Positions 8,737 to 16,798 of a DNA stretch of 64,000 nt are shown here, in pieces. Source of the stretch: Candidatus Thiodiazotropha endolucinida. Its GTDB lineage: Bacteria > Pseudomonadota > Gammaproteobacteria > Chromatiales > Chromatiaceae. The stretch spans positions 119,218 to 183,217 of the forward strand of contig NZ_MARB01000009.1 of NCBI RefSeq assembly GCF_001715975.1, read 5' to 3'. The notes below the pieces were generated by a model. It searched no databases, was not told the DNA's origin, and saw only the letters and a list, made by a program, of their open reading frames with translations. Both the position numbers and the translations under genes were made by a program. The number at the start of each line of letters is the position of its first letter. Positions within the stretch are counted from its first letter, which is position 1.

Positions 8737-10285
8737 GCAATACGCGTGGCTCATCCCTCTCCTGCCCTGGCTGGCCTCCGGATGGATCGGTATCGGCTAC
8801 ATCCTGAACTTCAATCGCGGTGAGGCGGGCGAAAGGCAGACTTCACTGGTTGCCCTGGGCGCCGGCGCCGGCTCCTTGCTGTTGTCGCTGGCCCTGGCAC
8901 TTGAAGCAGTGGTCCACGGAGCGCCAGGACAGCTGGTTTTAGGTACCTGGTTCGATAGCGGCGAGATTCACCTGCCGATCAGCTTAAGCCTGGATACGAC
9001 CGGTCTTTCACTACTCACAGTGGTGACACTGATCGTATTTTTGACGTTGAAGTTTTCCGTCAACTACATGCATCGCGAACCTGGATACCAGCGCATCTTC
9101 ATACTGTTCTGCCTGTTTGCCGGCGGCATGGAGCTCATCGTTTTGGCAGGGAACGCACTGCTCGCCTTCGTCGGCTGGGAGATTGTTGGCGTTACTTCCT
9201 ATCTACTCATCGGATACGCAATCGATCGACAGACAGCGACCAGGAACGCGGTTCGGGTTTTTGTAACCAACCGTGTCGGTGACACCGGTTTCATCATCGG
9301 CATCGCCCTCTCAATCTTCTGGCTCGGGGGAGTAGAATGGTCACAGATCAATAGTGAAGCTGAAAACATCGAGACCCTCACGGCCGGTGTGATCGCCAGC
9401 GGTTTTGTGATAGCCGCATTGGTCAAATCGGCTCAACTGCCGTTTGCTCCCTGGATATCCCAAGCATTGGAAGGCCCAACACCCTCATCCGCCATCTTCT
9501 ACAGCTCCTTGATGGTGCATGCGGGCGTCATTCTGCTGATTCGCCTGGCGCCGCTACTCGAACAAGCCCCTGCGATCATGATCACCATTGCCATCCTTGG
9601 ATTGCTGACTGTGATCTACGGCTGGCTTGCCGGACTGACTCAATCCGATATTAAAAGCTCCCTCATGTTCGCCACCACATCCCAGGTCGGTTTGATGTTC
9701 TTCTGGTGCGGTATGGGGTGGTTTACCCTGGCCGCCTGGCATCTGAGCCTGCATGCCGTATGGCGCTTGTTTCAATTCCTCGCATCACCGGCATTGGTCA
9801 ATCAGATCGATCACGCCACACCACCGCCACCGACCTGGCTGGCACGCTGGCGCTGGCTACATAATGCGGCCCTGCAACGCTTCTGGCTCGACGCATTGTC
9901 CGATGCGCTCCTGGTGCGCCCTACAGTATCCCTGGCGAAGGATGTGCAGTTCTTTGATGAGCAGATCGTGACACGTGTCATCGGACTGCCCGTCTATACC
10001 AGGAGCGTCTCTTCGCTCACCCAATGGGAAGAGTTACAGAAAAGAAGCTCCACCGATCAAGTGGGTGCTGTGGGCCAGGGTACCGGACTGGCCGGTAAAT
10101 TCATGACATGGCTCGCCAATATTCTGTATTGGTTTGAATCCCGTCTGGTACTGAGAGGTGGTGGCGAAGCCTTGTTGAAAAACCTCCATCGCGTGGGTGG
10201 AGTACTCGAACGGGTCGATCAGCTATTGTCCAAACCGCGCTACCTGATCGTGTTGGTCGTGGCCACATTCGTGGTGATCCTGTGA
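8729..10285 (+). CDS. dabB: DabB, NuoL-like proton channel partner of DabA
   Basis: This 518-aa membrane protein of the NuoL type keeps GWEIVGVTSYLLIGY with its Glu, NRVGDTG, ALVKSAQLPFAPW with its Lys, LEGPTPSSA and GLTQSDIKSS. These are the hallmarks of a proton-conducting half channel. The C-terminal ~150 residues are less conserved and end in a final hydrophobic helix, with no long NuoL amphipathic arm. In characterised DAB systems the NuoL-like subunit anchors DabA and couples CO2 hydration to the proton gradient. The start codon overlaps the dabA stop by 8 bases and is preceded by CGGAGGAG within dabA. This overlap is the strongest argument that it is the true DabB among the four antiporter-like proteins here. 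Confidence 0.9.
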   Translation: MLKQYAWLIPLLPWLASGWIGIGYILNFNRGEAGERQTSLVALGAGAGSLLLSLALALEAVVHGAPGQLVLGTWFDSGEIHLPISLSLDTTGLSLLTVVTLIVFLTLKFSVNYMHREPGYQRIFILFCLFAGGMELIVLAGNALLAFVGWEIVGVTSYLLIGYAIDRQTATRNAVRVFVTNRVGDTGFIIGIALSIFWLGGVEWSQINSEAENIETLTAGVIASGFVIAALVKSAQLPFAPWISQALEGPTPSSAIFYSSLMVHAGVILLIRLAPLLEQAPAIMITIAILGLLTVIYGWLAGLTQSDIKSSLMFATTSQVGLMFFWCGMGWFTLAAWHLSLHAVWRLFQFLASPALVNQIDHATPPPPTWLARWRWLHNAALQRFWLDALSDALLVRPTVSLAKDVQFFDEQIVTRVIGLPVYTRSVSSLTQWEELQKRSSTDQVGAVGQGTGLAGKFMTWLANILYWFESRLVLRGGGEALLKNLHRVGGVLERVDQLLSKPRYLIVLVVATFVVIL

Positions 10286-10295
10286 GGGCCAAAGC

Positions 10296-11810
10296 GTGAC
10301 AATAGATATCCTCCACTGGTCAACGCAGATCTCTTATCCGATTCTGACGCTGCTACAACTGCTACCGCTGGCTACCGTGTTGCTGCTGTGGCTGATGCGC
10401 CACCACAGCTGGCTTGCGCCGGCGGGCATTGCCGCTGCGCTCCTGGAGTTTCTGCTGAGTATCGATCTGTGGCGTCACTATGATACCGATATGGCGGGTT
10501 TTCAGTTCGTCGAGCAAGCCCAGATACTGCCGCAACTGACCTATCATGCCGGCGTCGATGGCATATCGGTCATTTTCATTCTCCTGACGGGGCTGCTGAC
10601 TCTGTTGATTACACTGTACGGCTTGGTACGCGATTTAAAACCCTTCTACCGCCTCTACATGGCGGTCTTTGCAGTGCAGGCCTGCCTGATGGGGCTCTTC
10701 GTCACCCTCAATCTACTCTGGTTCGTGCTGTTGTCTGCGGTACAAATCGGCTTCATAGGTTATCTTTTATGGCGTTGGGGCAACTCACCGGATAAGGAGC
10801 TGGCGCTAAGACGGTTTTATCAGTTCATGTCCGTGAGTGTGCTGCTGTTGATTGCGGGCACCCTGTTGATGGGATGGAACTATTCAGACAGTCATAATGG
10901 CGTCTGGAGCTTCAACCTACTCCACCTTGCACAAACACCGGTCTCAGAGACCTTCCGTTCAGTCGCCTTCTTTCTGCTCTTTTACGGACTGGCCATACGC
11001 ACACCGCTCTTCCCACTGCACGGCTGGCTGCCGCTGATTGCGGAACACGGTAACGTGGCAGTCGCACCCACACTACTGCTTGGCCTCAAGATCGGTATCT
11101 ATGGCCTGTTGCGATTCGTCCTGCCGTTATTGCCGACCGCTGTCATTGAGTGGCACAACTATGTGGCCCTGTTCGCACTCATTGGTATTTTCTACGCCGC
11201 ATTTCTGGCAATGATGCAGAACAATCTGCGTCGCTTACTTGCCTATGCCGTGATCTCGCATACGGGTATTCTGATATTGGGCATCTTCAGCCTGGAGCAT
11301 GCCGCGTTTATGGGCAGTGTTATCCTCTCCGCCACTTTTGGCCTCGCCCTCGCTGCATTGGTATTTACCACCGGTCTGTTGTTTCGTCGTACTCACACGA
11401 CCCTGCTGCACAACCTGGGCGGTCTGTTCGATTCCCTGCCCTTTCTCGGTATCACCTTTCTGATCGGCGGTCTTGCCATCATCGGTATGCCGGGTACACC
11501 GGGTTTCGACGCCGTACACCTTATTCTTGAATCTGCCATTCACAAATTCGGTGCTTTAGTGACCATCGCATCCGCATTGGGCAATGTAGTCGCGGCAGGT
11601 TTTCTGTTGTGGGCTTTCCAACGTGCTTTCCTGGCGCCCCGTCCCAGTGGCAGACAACCGTTTCAGGTTATACCCATTTCAAAGCCGGAAGTGTTCGTGG
11701 TGAGCGCTCTGATAATCATCCTATTGAGTGCCGGTTTCTTTATAGAACCCTGGCTGACCCTGATTGATAAACCGCTCGCTGCATTGAGCTCCATATATAC
11801 CGCCCATTGA
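10296..11810 (+). CDS. NuoM-like subunit lacking key proton-path residues (second copy)
   Basis: This 504-aa membrane protein starts with GTG and clearly has the NuoM fold: IRTPLFPLHGWLPL, LLGLKIGIYGLLRF, NNLRRLLAYAVISHTG and GMPGTPGF. Aligned with the first copy, the helix-5 Glu (E138 there) falls at Ala148 with no acidic residue nearby, the helix-7 Lys is Arg235, and the helix-12 Glu is Val407; only Lys265 is kept. It probably no longer moves protons by the standard route and may be a structural or regulatory subunit. It sits 10 bases after dabB and 11 bases before the third copy, so it belongs to the same transcript. This is not a decayed gene: the frame is intact and the helices are well preserved. 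Confidence 0.88.
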   Translation: MTIDILHWSTQISYPILTLLQLLPLATVLLLWLMRHHSWLAPAGIAAALLEFLLSIDLWRHYDTDMAGFQFVEQAQILPQLTYHAGVDGISVIFILLTGLLTLLITLYGLVRDLKPFYRLYMAVFAVQACLMGLFVTLNLLWFVLLSAVQIGFIGYLLWRWGNSPDKELALRRFYQFMSVSVLLLIAGTLLMGWNYSDSHNGVWSFNLLHLAQTPVSETFRSVAFFLLFYGLAIRTPLFPLHGWLPLIAEHGNVAVAPTLLLGLKIGIYGLLRFVLPLLPTAVIEWHNYVALFALIGIFYAAFLAMMQNNLRRLLAYAVISHTGILILGIFSLEHAAFMGSVILSATFGLALAALVFTTGLLFRRTHTTLLHNLGGLFDSLPFLGITFLIGGLAIIGMPGTPGFDAVHLILESAIHKFGALVTIASALGNVVAAGFLLWAFQRAFLAPRPSGRQPFQVIPISKPEVFVVSALIIILLSAGFFIEPWLTLIDKPLAALSSIYTAH

Positions 11811-11821
11811 GACTGCTGCAA

Positions 11822-13324
11822 ATGGGATCACTCCAAGCAATGACCGATCTACCGCTACTTTCAACACTGCTGCTGCTGCCACTTGCGGGCGCCGGTGCGA
11901 TCTGGTTTTTTCCAGTCTCCTGGGCCCGTATGGTCACCCTGGCTACACTACTCTGCGCCCTGCTCCCGGCGATCGCCATCGTGGTACTGCTGGAGAACGA
12001 TAATCCGGGCTTTCAGTTCATTGAACACTACCCCTGGATACCCGCGCTGGATGCCAACTTCAGATTTGGCGTCGATGGTTTGTCGGCAGCGTTTCTACCT
12101 TTGACGATACTGCTGTTCATTGCTGCAACCCTTGCATCCTGGACCCATATCCGAGGCTTGCAAAGAGTCTACTTCAACCTGTTGCTGCTGTTCGCGACCG
12201 CCACCCTTGGTGTCTTCATGAGCATCGATGTGCTGGCCTTTTTTCTGTTTTGGGAATTGACCCTTGCACCCCTCTATTTCCTGATCAGCCTGTGGGGAAT
12301 CGGCCCCCATCGGCGCTATGCGGCGACTAAATACACCCTGTTCATGCTGGCCGGGGGCATACCATTGCTGTTGGCGATTGCGGTTCTTGCCTTCAATCAT
12401 GCCGAGATCGCCGGCGCCATACCACCGGAAGGACTCACGTTTGATTACCAGACCCTGCTCGATACCCCTCTTCCAGCCGGACTCGAGGTCATCGTATTCC
12501 TGTTTCTGCTGGTGGGCTTTGCCGTCAAGACCCCTCTCTTTCCGCTCCATACCTGGCTGCCAATTGTCGCCCTCGAAGGTCCCGCACCGGTTGCCGCGCT
12601 GCTGGTGGGTATCAAACTGGGCGCCTATGGCATTATTCGCTTTGCCGTCCCGCTGGCCCCGGCCGCCGCCCAGGAACTGCATTGGCTACTGGCCGGTCTG
12701 GGCGTCATCGGCCTGCTGTATGGTGCATTGGCAGCCACCAATCAGACAAATCTCAGACGCATGCTGGCCTACTCCTCCATGAGCCATGTGGGGCTGGTGA
12801 TTTTGGGTCTCGCCTCGTTTAACCTACAGGGTCTGCAGGGTGCTGTTTTCCAGTTGCTCAACTTTGTCGTCATAGCAGGAGGTCTGTTCCTGCTTACCGG
12901 TTATCTGCACCATCGTTTGGGGTCCACCGATTTGATCCATCTTGGGGGTGTGGCACAGACAATGCCATTGCTCGCAGCCTTCTTCATGTTTCTGGGCCTG
13001 GCCTCATTGGGTATTCCCGGAACCAGTGGATTTCCGGCAGAACTGCTGATCCTCATCAGTGCCCTTGAAACCCACACGGGTGCCGGACTCGCCGCCCTGT
13101 TCGGGCTCATCATCGGCACCGGCTATCTGTTGAACAGCTATCGCCAAAGCTTCTTCGGACCGATCACTGACGGCCAGGTAAGCGCCGGTCAGGATCTGCG
13201 CCCTAAGGAGCTGGCCATCATGATGCTGTTTTCACTTCTGGTGCTGGTTTTCGGGCTGTTTCCCGGAGTAGTCCTGAACTTGATGGAATCGACGGCCGGC
13301 TTATGGCTGATGCGATTGCAATGA
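11822..13324 (+). CDS. NuoM/MrpD-like proton-translocating membrane subunit (third copy)
   Basis: This 500-aa protein with about 14 helices retains the full NuoM set: Glu in FWELTLAPLYFL, Lys in GFAVKTPLFPLHTW, Lys in VGIKLGAYG and Glu in GFPAELLIL. It is therefore predicted to be proton-conducting, unlike the gene just upstream. Three starts are possible: TTG at 11807 (inside the previous stop), ATG at 11822 and ATG at 11840. None has a strong ribosome site, and I use 11822. It ends the plus-strand Dab cluster, followed by a small hairpin (13348-13362) and repeats. Together with the first copy it would give the DabAB core two extra ion-translocating modules, an arrangement reminiscent of Mrp antiporters. 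Confidence 0.88.
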   Translation: MGSLQAMTDLPLLSTLLLLPLAGAGAIWFFPVSWARMVTLATLLCALLPAIAIVVLLENDNPGFQFIEHYPWIPALDANFRFGVDGLSAAFLPLTILLFIAATLASWTHIRGLQRVYFNLLLLFATATLGVFMSIDVLAFFLFWELTLAPLYFLISLWGIGPHRRYAATKYTLFMLAGGIPLLLAIAVLAFNHAEIAGAIPPEGLTFDYQTLLDTPLPAGLEVIVFLFLLVGFAVKTPLFPLHTWLPIVALEGPAPVAALLVGIKLGAYGIIRFAVPLAPAAAQELHWLLAGLGVIGLLYGALAATNQTNLRRMLAYSSMSHVGLVILGLASFNLQGLQGAVFQLLNFVVIAGGLFLLTGYLHHRLGSTDLIHLGGVAQTMPLLAAFFMFLGLASLGIPGTSGFPAELLILISALETHTGAGLAALFGLIIGTGYLLNSYRQSFFGPITDGQVSAGQDLRPKELAIMMLFSLLVLVFGLFPGVVLNLMESTAGLWLMRLQ

Positions 13325-13690
13325 GTCCGTAAATGGTTTTATTGCATGCTATGCTGCATAGCCATTGCATGATCGGTACAATGCGCAGTTTTTTTCCTGC
13401 GTAGATACCATCTCTCCCTTACCCCCACAAGTAGCTATATTCTGGCTCCCACGGTCCCCCGTGGGAATCCATACCTAGTTTTCCTATTGTGCTGAGGTCT
13501 GCATTCCCACGCTAGAGCGTAGGAACGAGGAAATACGGGGTAGTGGAAGTGTAGGGTGCGGCTTGCCGCACCATAAAACTGTCTAAATTTATTCGCCCTT
13601 ATGCTGTAAAGAAAAGCAACACCATCTTGGCGAATCAGATAGATTATTTGTTTTATTAGCGTTCATTTGCGTTCATTTGCGGACTGAATA
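13325..13690. other. Intergenic region with palindromic repeats
   Basis: This 366-bp gap separates two converging units. It begins with a 6-bp hairpin (GCTATG-CTG-CATAGC, 13348-13362), has a T7 tract at 13389-13395, carries the palindrome cluster described separately, and ends with a tandem GCGTTCATTT repeat at about 13659-13680. No gene is seen. Confidence 0.6.
13448..13572. repeat. Cluster of three REP-like palindromes
   Basis: There are three separate hairpins: CCCACGG/CCGTGGG (13448-13454, 13459-13465), TTCCCACGCT/AGCGTAGGAA (13504-13513, 13516-13525; one mismatch) and GGTGCGGC/GCCGCACC (13555-13562, 13565-13572). These motifs resemble scattered intergenic repeats common in proteobacterial genomes; that likeness is from memory. 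They could act as a bidirectional terminator or mRNA-end stabiliser between the Dab cluster and the carbonic-anhydrase-like gene. Confidence 0.6.
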
Positions 13691-14752
13691 TCACCCAACC
13701 GACAGCATCTCCAGATGCCGGGAATGCCAATTCAATACAGCGGTCTTGACCTTCATCTTCTTGGCCAGTTCAGGGTGGGAAACACGGATCCGCTCGGCGG
13801 CAAAGTTACTCAGAAACTTCGACTTCACCTCGGCCCGCGCCCTGTCCACGCCGACATCATGGAAAGGTACGGAAGCCAGCAGCAAAAAGCCGTCGTCAGG
13901 TATGCGTCCAGCCTCCATGTTGCTCTGAATAATTCCCGCTGCCTTATCGATGGGGTCCGCAAGGTTGGGGCTATAGGGACCGATGATCAGTGCAAGATTC
14001 GGCGTATGCAGAAAATCGAAGCCGCGACCGATACAGATCATCCATTCACGATGTACAATATCCAGCTCCCGCTGCATCTGTCGCGCCTCTTCCACGTGAT
14101 CCAGATTACCCGCCACCAGCGGCAACAGATCCTGCCGCATCTGCGCCGACATATCGGGAAAAAGCGCCTCCAGTCGGGGCAGTAGTGTATCTTTGTCGCT
14201 CAGCTTCAGATCCGCCATATTGAGCTGTTCACCTGTCGATCCATGCAGGATCAGTGCATCATCGTCTGTTTCAAATCCGCACACAATAGGATATACGGTG
14301 GCATGATCATCACCGAACACCTCTTCCACTTGCCGCTTGATCTGATAGGTATGGGATCTTGCTGCCTCGGTATCGTAATTGAAGCCGGCACAGCCTCGTT
14401 GAGGATCGCCTTTCGAAAAGTGATAGGTAATCAAGGTCATCACCCGCCTGCCATCCGAGACCACGTTTTGAACGTAGCTCGCCAAGACTTCTCCGAGGTG
14501 CGGCCAACCGAGATCGAATATGCCACCGAGATTTCGGAATGGCTGAATAATTCCCTGGGGTGTATTGGTCGCAATGGGTATGTTGATACGACCATCCATA
14601 CACTTCAGCACGGCGATCGAGGTGGGATGCTCCGAGAGATATCGTGTGCGGGCGAGCCAGCTACCGGGTTTACTGTATTTCTCTGAATGGGTACTTGCAT
14701 GGTTGATCAACCATTCAATACGATCCTGAATGGGTTTATTATGGATATCCAT
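13691..14752 (-). CDS. Carbonic-anhydrase-like protein with CsoSCA-type metal spacing
   Basis: This 353-aa soluble protein has Cys51-x-Asp53-x-Arg55 (LKCMDGRIN), the Cys and Asp/Arg dyad of beta-type carbonic anhydrases. It is followed by His111 and Cys121 in ITYHFSKGDPQRGCAGF. Ordinary beta enzymes use His-x2-Cys; the long His-to-Cys spacing here resembles the carboxysomal enzyme CsoSCA (C173, H242, C253). It is shorter than CsoSCA (about 515 aa) and no carboxysome gene is nearby, so a shell role is unlikely. It probably hydrates CO2 or interconverts it with bicarbonate, converging on the Dab cluster. The start is the ATG at 14752 after GGAAAG. The zinc-site reading is mine; the catalytic call is moderately sure. 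Confidence 0.7.
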   Translation of the reverse strand: MDIHNKPIQDRIEWLINHASTHSEKYSKPGSWLARTRYLSEHPTSIAVLKCMDGRINIPIATNTPQGIIQPFRNLGGIFDLGWPHLGEVLASYVQNVVSDGRRVMTLITYHFSKGDPQRGCAGFNYDTEAARSHTYQIKRQVEEVFGDDHATVYPIVCGFETDDDALILHGSTGEQLNMADLKLSDKDTLLPRLEALFPDMSAQMRQDLLPLVAGNLDHVEEARQMQRELDIVHREWMICIGRGFDFLHTPNLALIIGPYSPNLADPIDKAAGIIQSNMEAGRIPDDGFLLLASVPFHDVGVDRARAEVKSKFLSNFAAERIRVSHPELAKKMKVKTAVLNWHSRHLEMLSVG

Positions 14753-14995
14753 GGTCTTTCCTACTGATAACGGGTAGTGAGAACTTGCCCCAAGTTTATT
14801 GTGCTGTCAATCTTCTTCATACAATGGATGACGAGGATCGGATATCACTCAACATATAGGCCCACTATCTCGTGGAAATCGCTCGATCAGATACAAGTCG
14901 AAAAATATCCACAAAAAGATACGATTAAATTATCCGTCTCTTAATGAAATGATGCGCTTCCCACTCCCTCTATTTCATCAAGGTAAACATTGTCA

Positions 14996-15226
14996 ATGAA
15001 CCAACAAGACCTGATCAATCGAATAAAAGACCTCTACCCGGATGCCGAAGTCACTGTTTCCGGTGAAAGCTGCAGCTTTGAGGTGAATGTCACCACACCG
15101 GCATTCGACAACATGAAGAGTCTGCAAAGACAACGCTCCATCCTGACCCTCTTCAATCAAGAGATAGGCAGCGGTGAACTGCACGCATTGACGGTTCGTG
15201 CAAAAACCCCGGAAGAGCTTCAGTAA
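14996..15226 (+). CDS. BolA/IbaG-family protein
   Basis: This 76-aa protein matches the small BolA-like family: an N-terminal helix (LINRIKDLYPDAEV), the SGESCSFEVNVTTPAF strand pair, QRQRSILTLF in the helix-turn-helix-like position, and SGELHALTVRAKTPEE, with the conserved His, near the end. BolA/IbaG proteins bind monothiol glutaredoxins through a shared [2Fe-2S] cluster and act in iron-sulfur handling or stress response. I use the ATG at 14996, 9 bases after AGGTAA; a TTG two codons upstream is possible. It is monocistronic, and the nearest gene on the same strand (mdh) is 313 bases away. Confidence 0.85.
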   Translation: MNQQDLINRIKDLYPDAEVTVSGESCSFEVNVTTPAFDNMKSLQRQRSILTLFNQEIGSGELHALTVRAKTPEELQ

Positions 15227-15539
15227 ACATAATCGACGTATTTATATAAACTCTGCATACCGACTTTTAGCTATTGATTTTTTAGGAATTTATGCCTGAT
15301 TTACGACCCTTGCAACAGGGTTTGAGTGGAGCATGCGCCTGAGGCTGATGAGATGAATTGTGGATCGGGCCACGAATAGCCACTTTGCCTTATAAGACCC
15401 CGGATCACAGGATGACACTAAGCTGAAAACTTGGAAATATCTAATACTTTCTATTGAAGTATATGGGCTGTCTAATGATACATATACAACTATACTTATC
15501 TCGCCATCCAACAAATTTATAAGAGAGAGGATTACCTGA
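15227..15539. other. Intergenic leader of mdh
   Basis: This 313-bp gap contains a weak hairpin (ACCCT-TGCAAC-AGGGT, near 15307), an AT-rich stretch, and the 19-mer box described separately at 15441-15459. No coding frame is convincing. Confidence 0.5.
15441..15459 (+). promoter_or_regulatory. 19-bp box shared with the rnfB upstream region
   Basis: CTAATACTTTCTATTGAAG occurs here and, identically, at 35929-35947. Here it ends 80 bases before the mdh start codon. TTGAAG at its 3' end could serve as a -35 element, with TGATAC 16-17 bases further on as a -10. A shared activator site overlapping a promoter is the simplest reading. Confidence 0.4.
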
Positions 15540-16523
15540 ATGAAACCCGCAGTAAAAGTCACAATCACCGGTGCCGCAGGACACATCGGCTATGCACTGG
15601 TCTTTCGAATTGCATCCGGCGCCATGTTTGGCCCTGATCAACCTGTGATTCTCAGACTGCTTGAGATACCGCAATCCATGTCGTCATTGAGTGGCGTTGG
15701 CATGGAACTGGAGGATTGCGCCTTCCCACTGCTGCACGATATCGTCATGACGGACAATCCCGAGATCGGATTCAGGGGAACGGATTACGCCATCCTGATT
15801 GGGGCGAAGCCACGCAGCAAGGGTATGGAGCGCAAGGACCTGATTACCGAAAACGCCAAGATCTTCTCTCATCAAGGCAAGGCAATCAATGACCACGCTT
15901 CACGAGATGTAAAAGTCCTTGTGGTGGGTAACCCGGCGAACACCAACGCACTGATCGCCGCTTCCAATGCCCCTGATCTGAACAAGCGCCAATTCACCGC
16001 GATGACCCGCCTGGACCACAACCGCGCCATCGGTCAGCTGGCCGGCAAGACCAACTCCCTGGTTGCGGATATCAAACGAGTGACGGTTTGGGGCAACCAT
16101 TCGATGACCCAATTCCCCCACATCGACAATTGTGAGATCGCCGGCAAGCCGGTCTACGACCTGGTATCGCAGGATTGGGCCATAGACCACTTCATTCCCA
16201 GAGTTCAGCGCCGCGGTGCCGAGATCATCGAAGCACGGGGGCTCTCCTCCGCTGCATCAGCGGCCGATGCCATTGTCGATCATATGCATGACTGGGCGCT
16301 CGGCACCCCTGAGGGCGACTGGGTCAGTATGGCCATCCCTTCCGACGGAAGCTACGGTATCGAGGAAGGCTTAGTCTATTCCTATCCTGTCACATGCAAG
16401 GACGGAAACTACGAAATCGTACAGGGACTGGATCTGGACGAATTCAGCGTATCCCGCCTCAAGGCATCCCAGAAGGAGCTACTTGAAGAACGGGCGATCA
16501 TCCAGGACCTGCTGCCCGGTTGA
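15540..16523 (+). CDS. mdh: Malate dehydrogenase
   Basis: This 327-aa NAD-dependent malate dehydrogenase of the cytosolic/bacterial type 2 clade interconverts malate and oxaloacetate in the TCA cycle and glyoxylate bypass. The Rossmann glycine motif is [11 protein letters not shown] near the N terminus, NPANTNALI and MTRLDHNRA supply the substrate-binding Asn and Arg and the catalytic Asp, and His187 in VWGNHS is the proton acceptor. Length and motif order are normal for the family. The ATG at 15540 is preceded by GAGAGAGG. It is monocistronic, with a stem-loop after the stop. Its upstream box matches the one in front of rnfB, hinting at co-regulation with the pyruvate:ferredoxin/Rnf operon. 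Confidence 0.96.
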   Translation: MKPAVKVTITGAAGHIGYALVFRIASGAMFGPDQPVILRLLEIPQSMSSLSGVGMELEDCAFPLLHDIVMTDNPEIGFRGTDYAILIGAKPRSKGMERKDLITENAKIFSHQGKAINDHASRDVKVLVVGNPANTNALIAASNAPDLNKRQFTAMTRLDHNRAIGQLAGKTNSLVADIKRVTVWGNHSMTQFPHIDNCEIAGKPVYDLVSQDWAIDHFIPRVQRRGAEIIEARGLSSAASAADAIVDHMHDWALGTPEGDWVSMAIPSDGSYGIEEGLVYSYPVTCKDGNYEIVQGLDLDEFSVSRLKASQKELLEERAIIQDLLPG

Positions 16524-16538
16524 CCTGATCAATACTAC

Positions 16539-16594
16539 GTTTCTGCCCCTTGTTTCTGGGCTTGTATCAACAGGCCCCAGGCTGGGGCAGAAAC
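16539..16594 (+). terminator. Hairpin downstream of mdh
   Basis: GTTTCTGCCCC (16539-16549) pairs perfectly with GGGGCAGAAAC (16584-16594). An inner GCCCCA/TGGGGC pair (16574-16579, 16583-16588) competes with it, so the two folds are alternatives. There is no T-run, so rho-independent termination is uncertain. Confidence 0.45.
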
Positions 16595-16617
16595 TAAATT
16601 AGAATAGGGTCCATACT

Positions 16618-16658
16618 AGGGCCTGTTAACACTAATCCAATGCGCCGTACTGGCGCAT
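16618..16658 (+). repeat. Remnant of the AGGGCCTGTTAACACT element
   Basis: The 21-bp end sequence of the miniature element (16618-16638) is preceded by TA and continues into ATGCGCC-GTACT-GGCGCAT, a 7-bp hairpin. No matching right end follows, so this is a deleted copy or a solo end. It lies downstream of both the mdh and symporter units. Confidence 0.7.
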
Positions 16659-16673
16659 GTATTACAGCAATTG

Positions 16674-16775
16674 TTAACGATTTCTGAGGTCATCGAAATT
16701 TTTCACAGCACTAAACAGTACAATCCCACCCACACACATCGGGATAATGGAAATAAGAATTAATACAATCGTCAT
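16674..16775 (-). CDS. 33-aa membrane peptide after the symporter
   Basis: A short frame starts at ATG 16775 with GGAGCGG 5 bases upstream, 23 bases after the stop of the symporter gene. It encodes a single hydrophobic helix (about residues 3-22, MTIVLILISIIPMCVGG...) followed by a short charged tail ending in DDLRNR. Very small one-helix accessory proteins are encoded next to several sodium:solute symporters, and the size, topology and position here fit that pattern. The assignment is by context and topology, not by recognised sequence identity. Confidence 0.6.
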   Translation of the reverse strand: MTIVLILISIIPMCVGGIVLFSAVKNFDDLRNR

Positions 16776-16798
16776 AGTACCGCTCCATTCATAATTGA

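Noticed and set aside
3945-13324. A partial respiratory complex I (nuo) operon.
   Set aside because: Only antiporter-like L/M-type genes are present, with no NuoA-K, N or hydrophilic subunits, and DabA sits among them; the DAB reading explains the set better.
15345-15376. CTGATGA followed by a GTGG/CCAC stem and GAA, resembling a hammerhead ribozyme core.
   Set aside because: Seven extra bases lie between the core and the putative stem II, the GAAA box reads GAAT, and no stem I/III pairing or cleavage triplet could be found.
16618-16658. Intrinsic terminator for mdh or the symporter unit.
   Set aside because: The ATGCGCC/GGCGCAT hairpin has no T-run and its left part is the end sequence of the miniature element, so it is annotated as a remnant.
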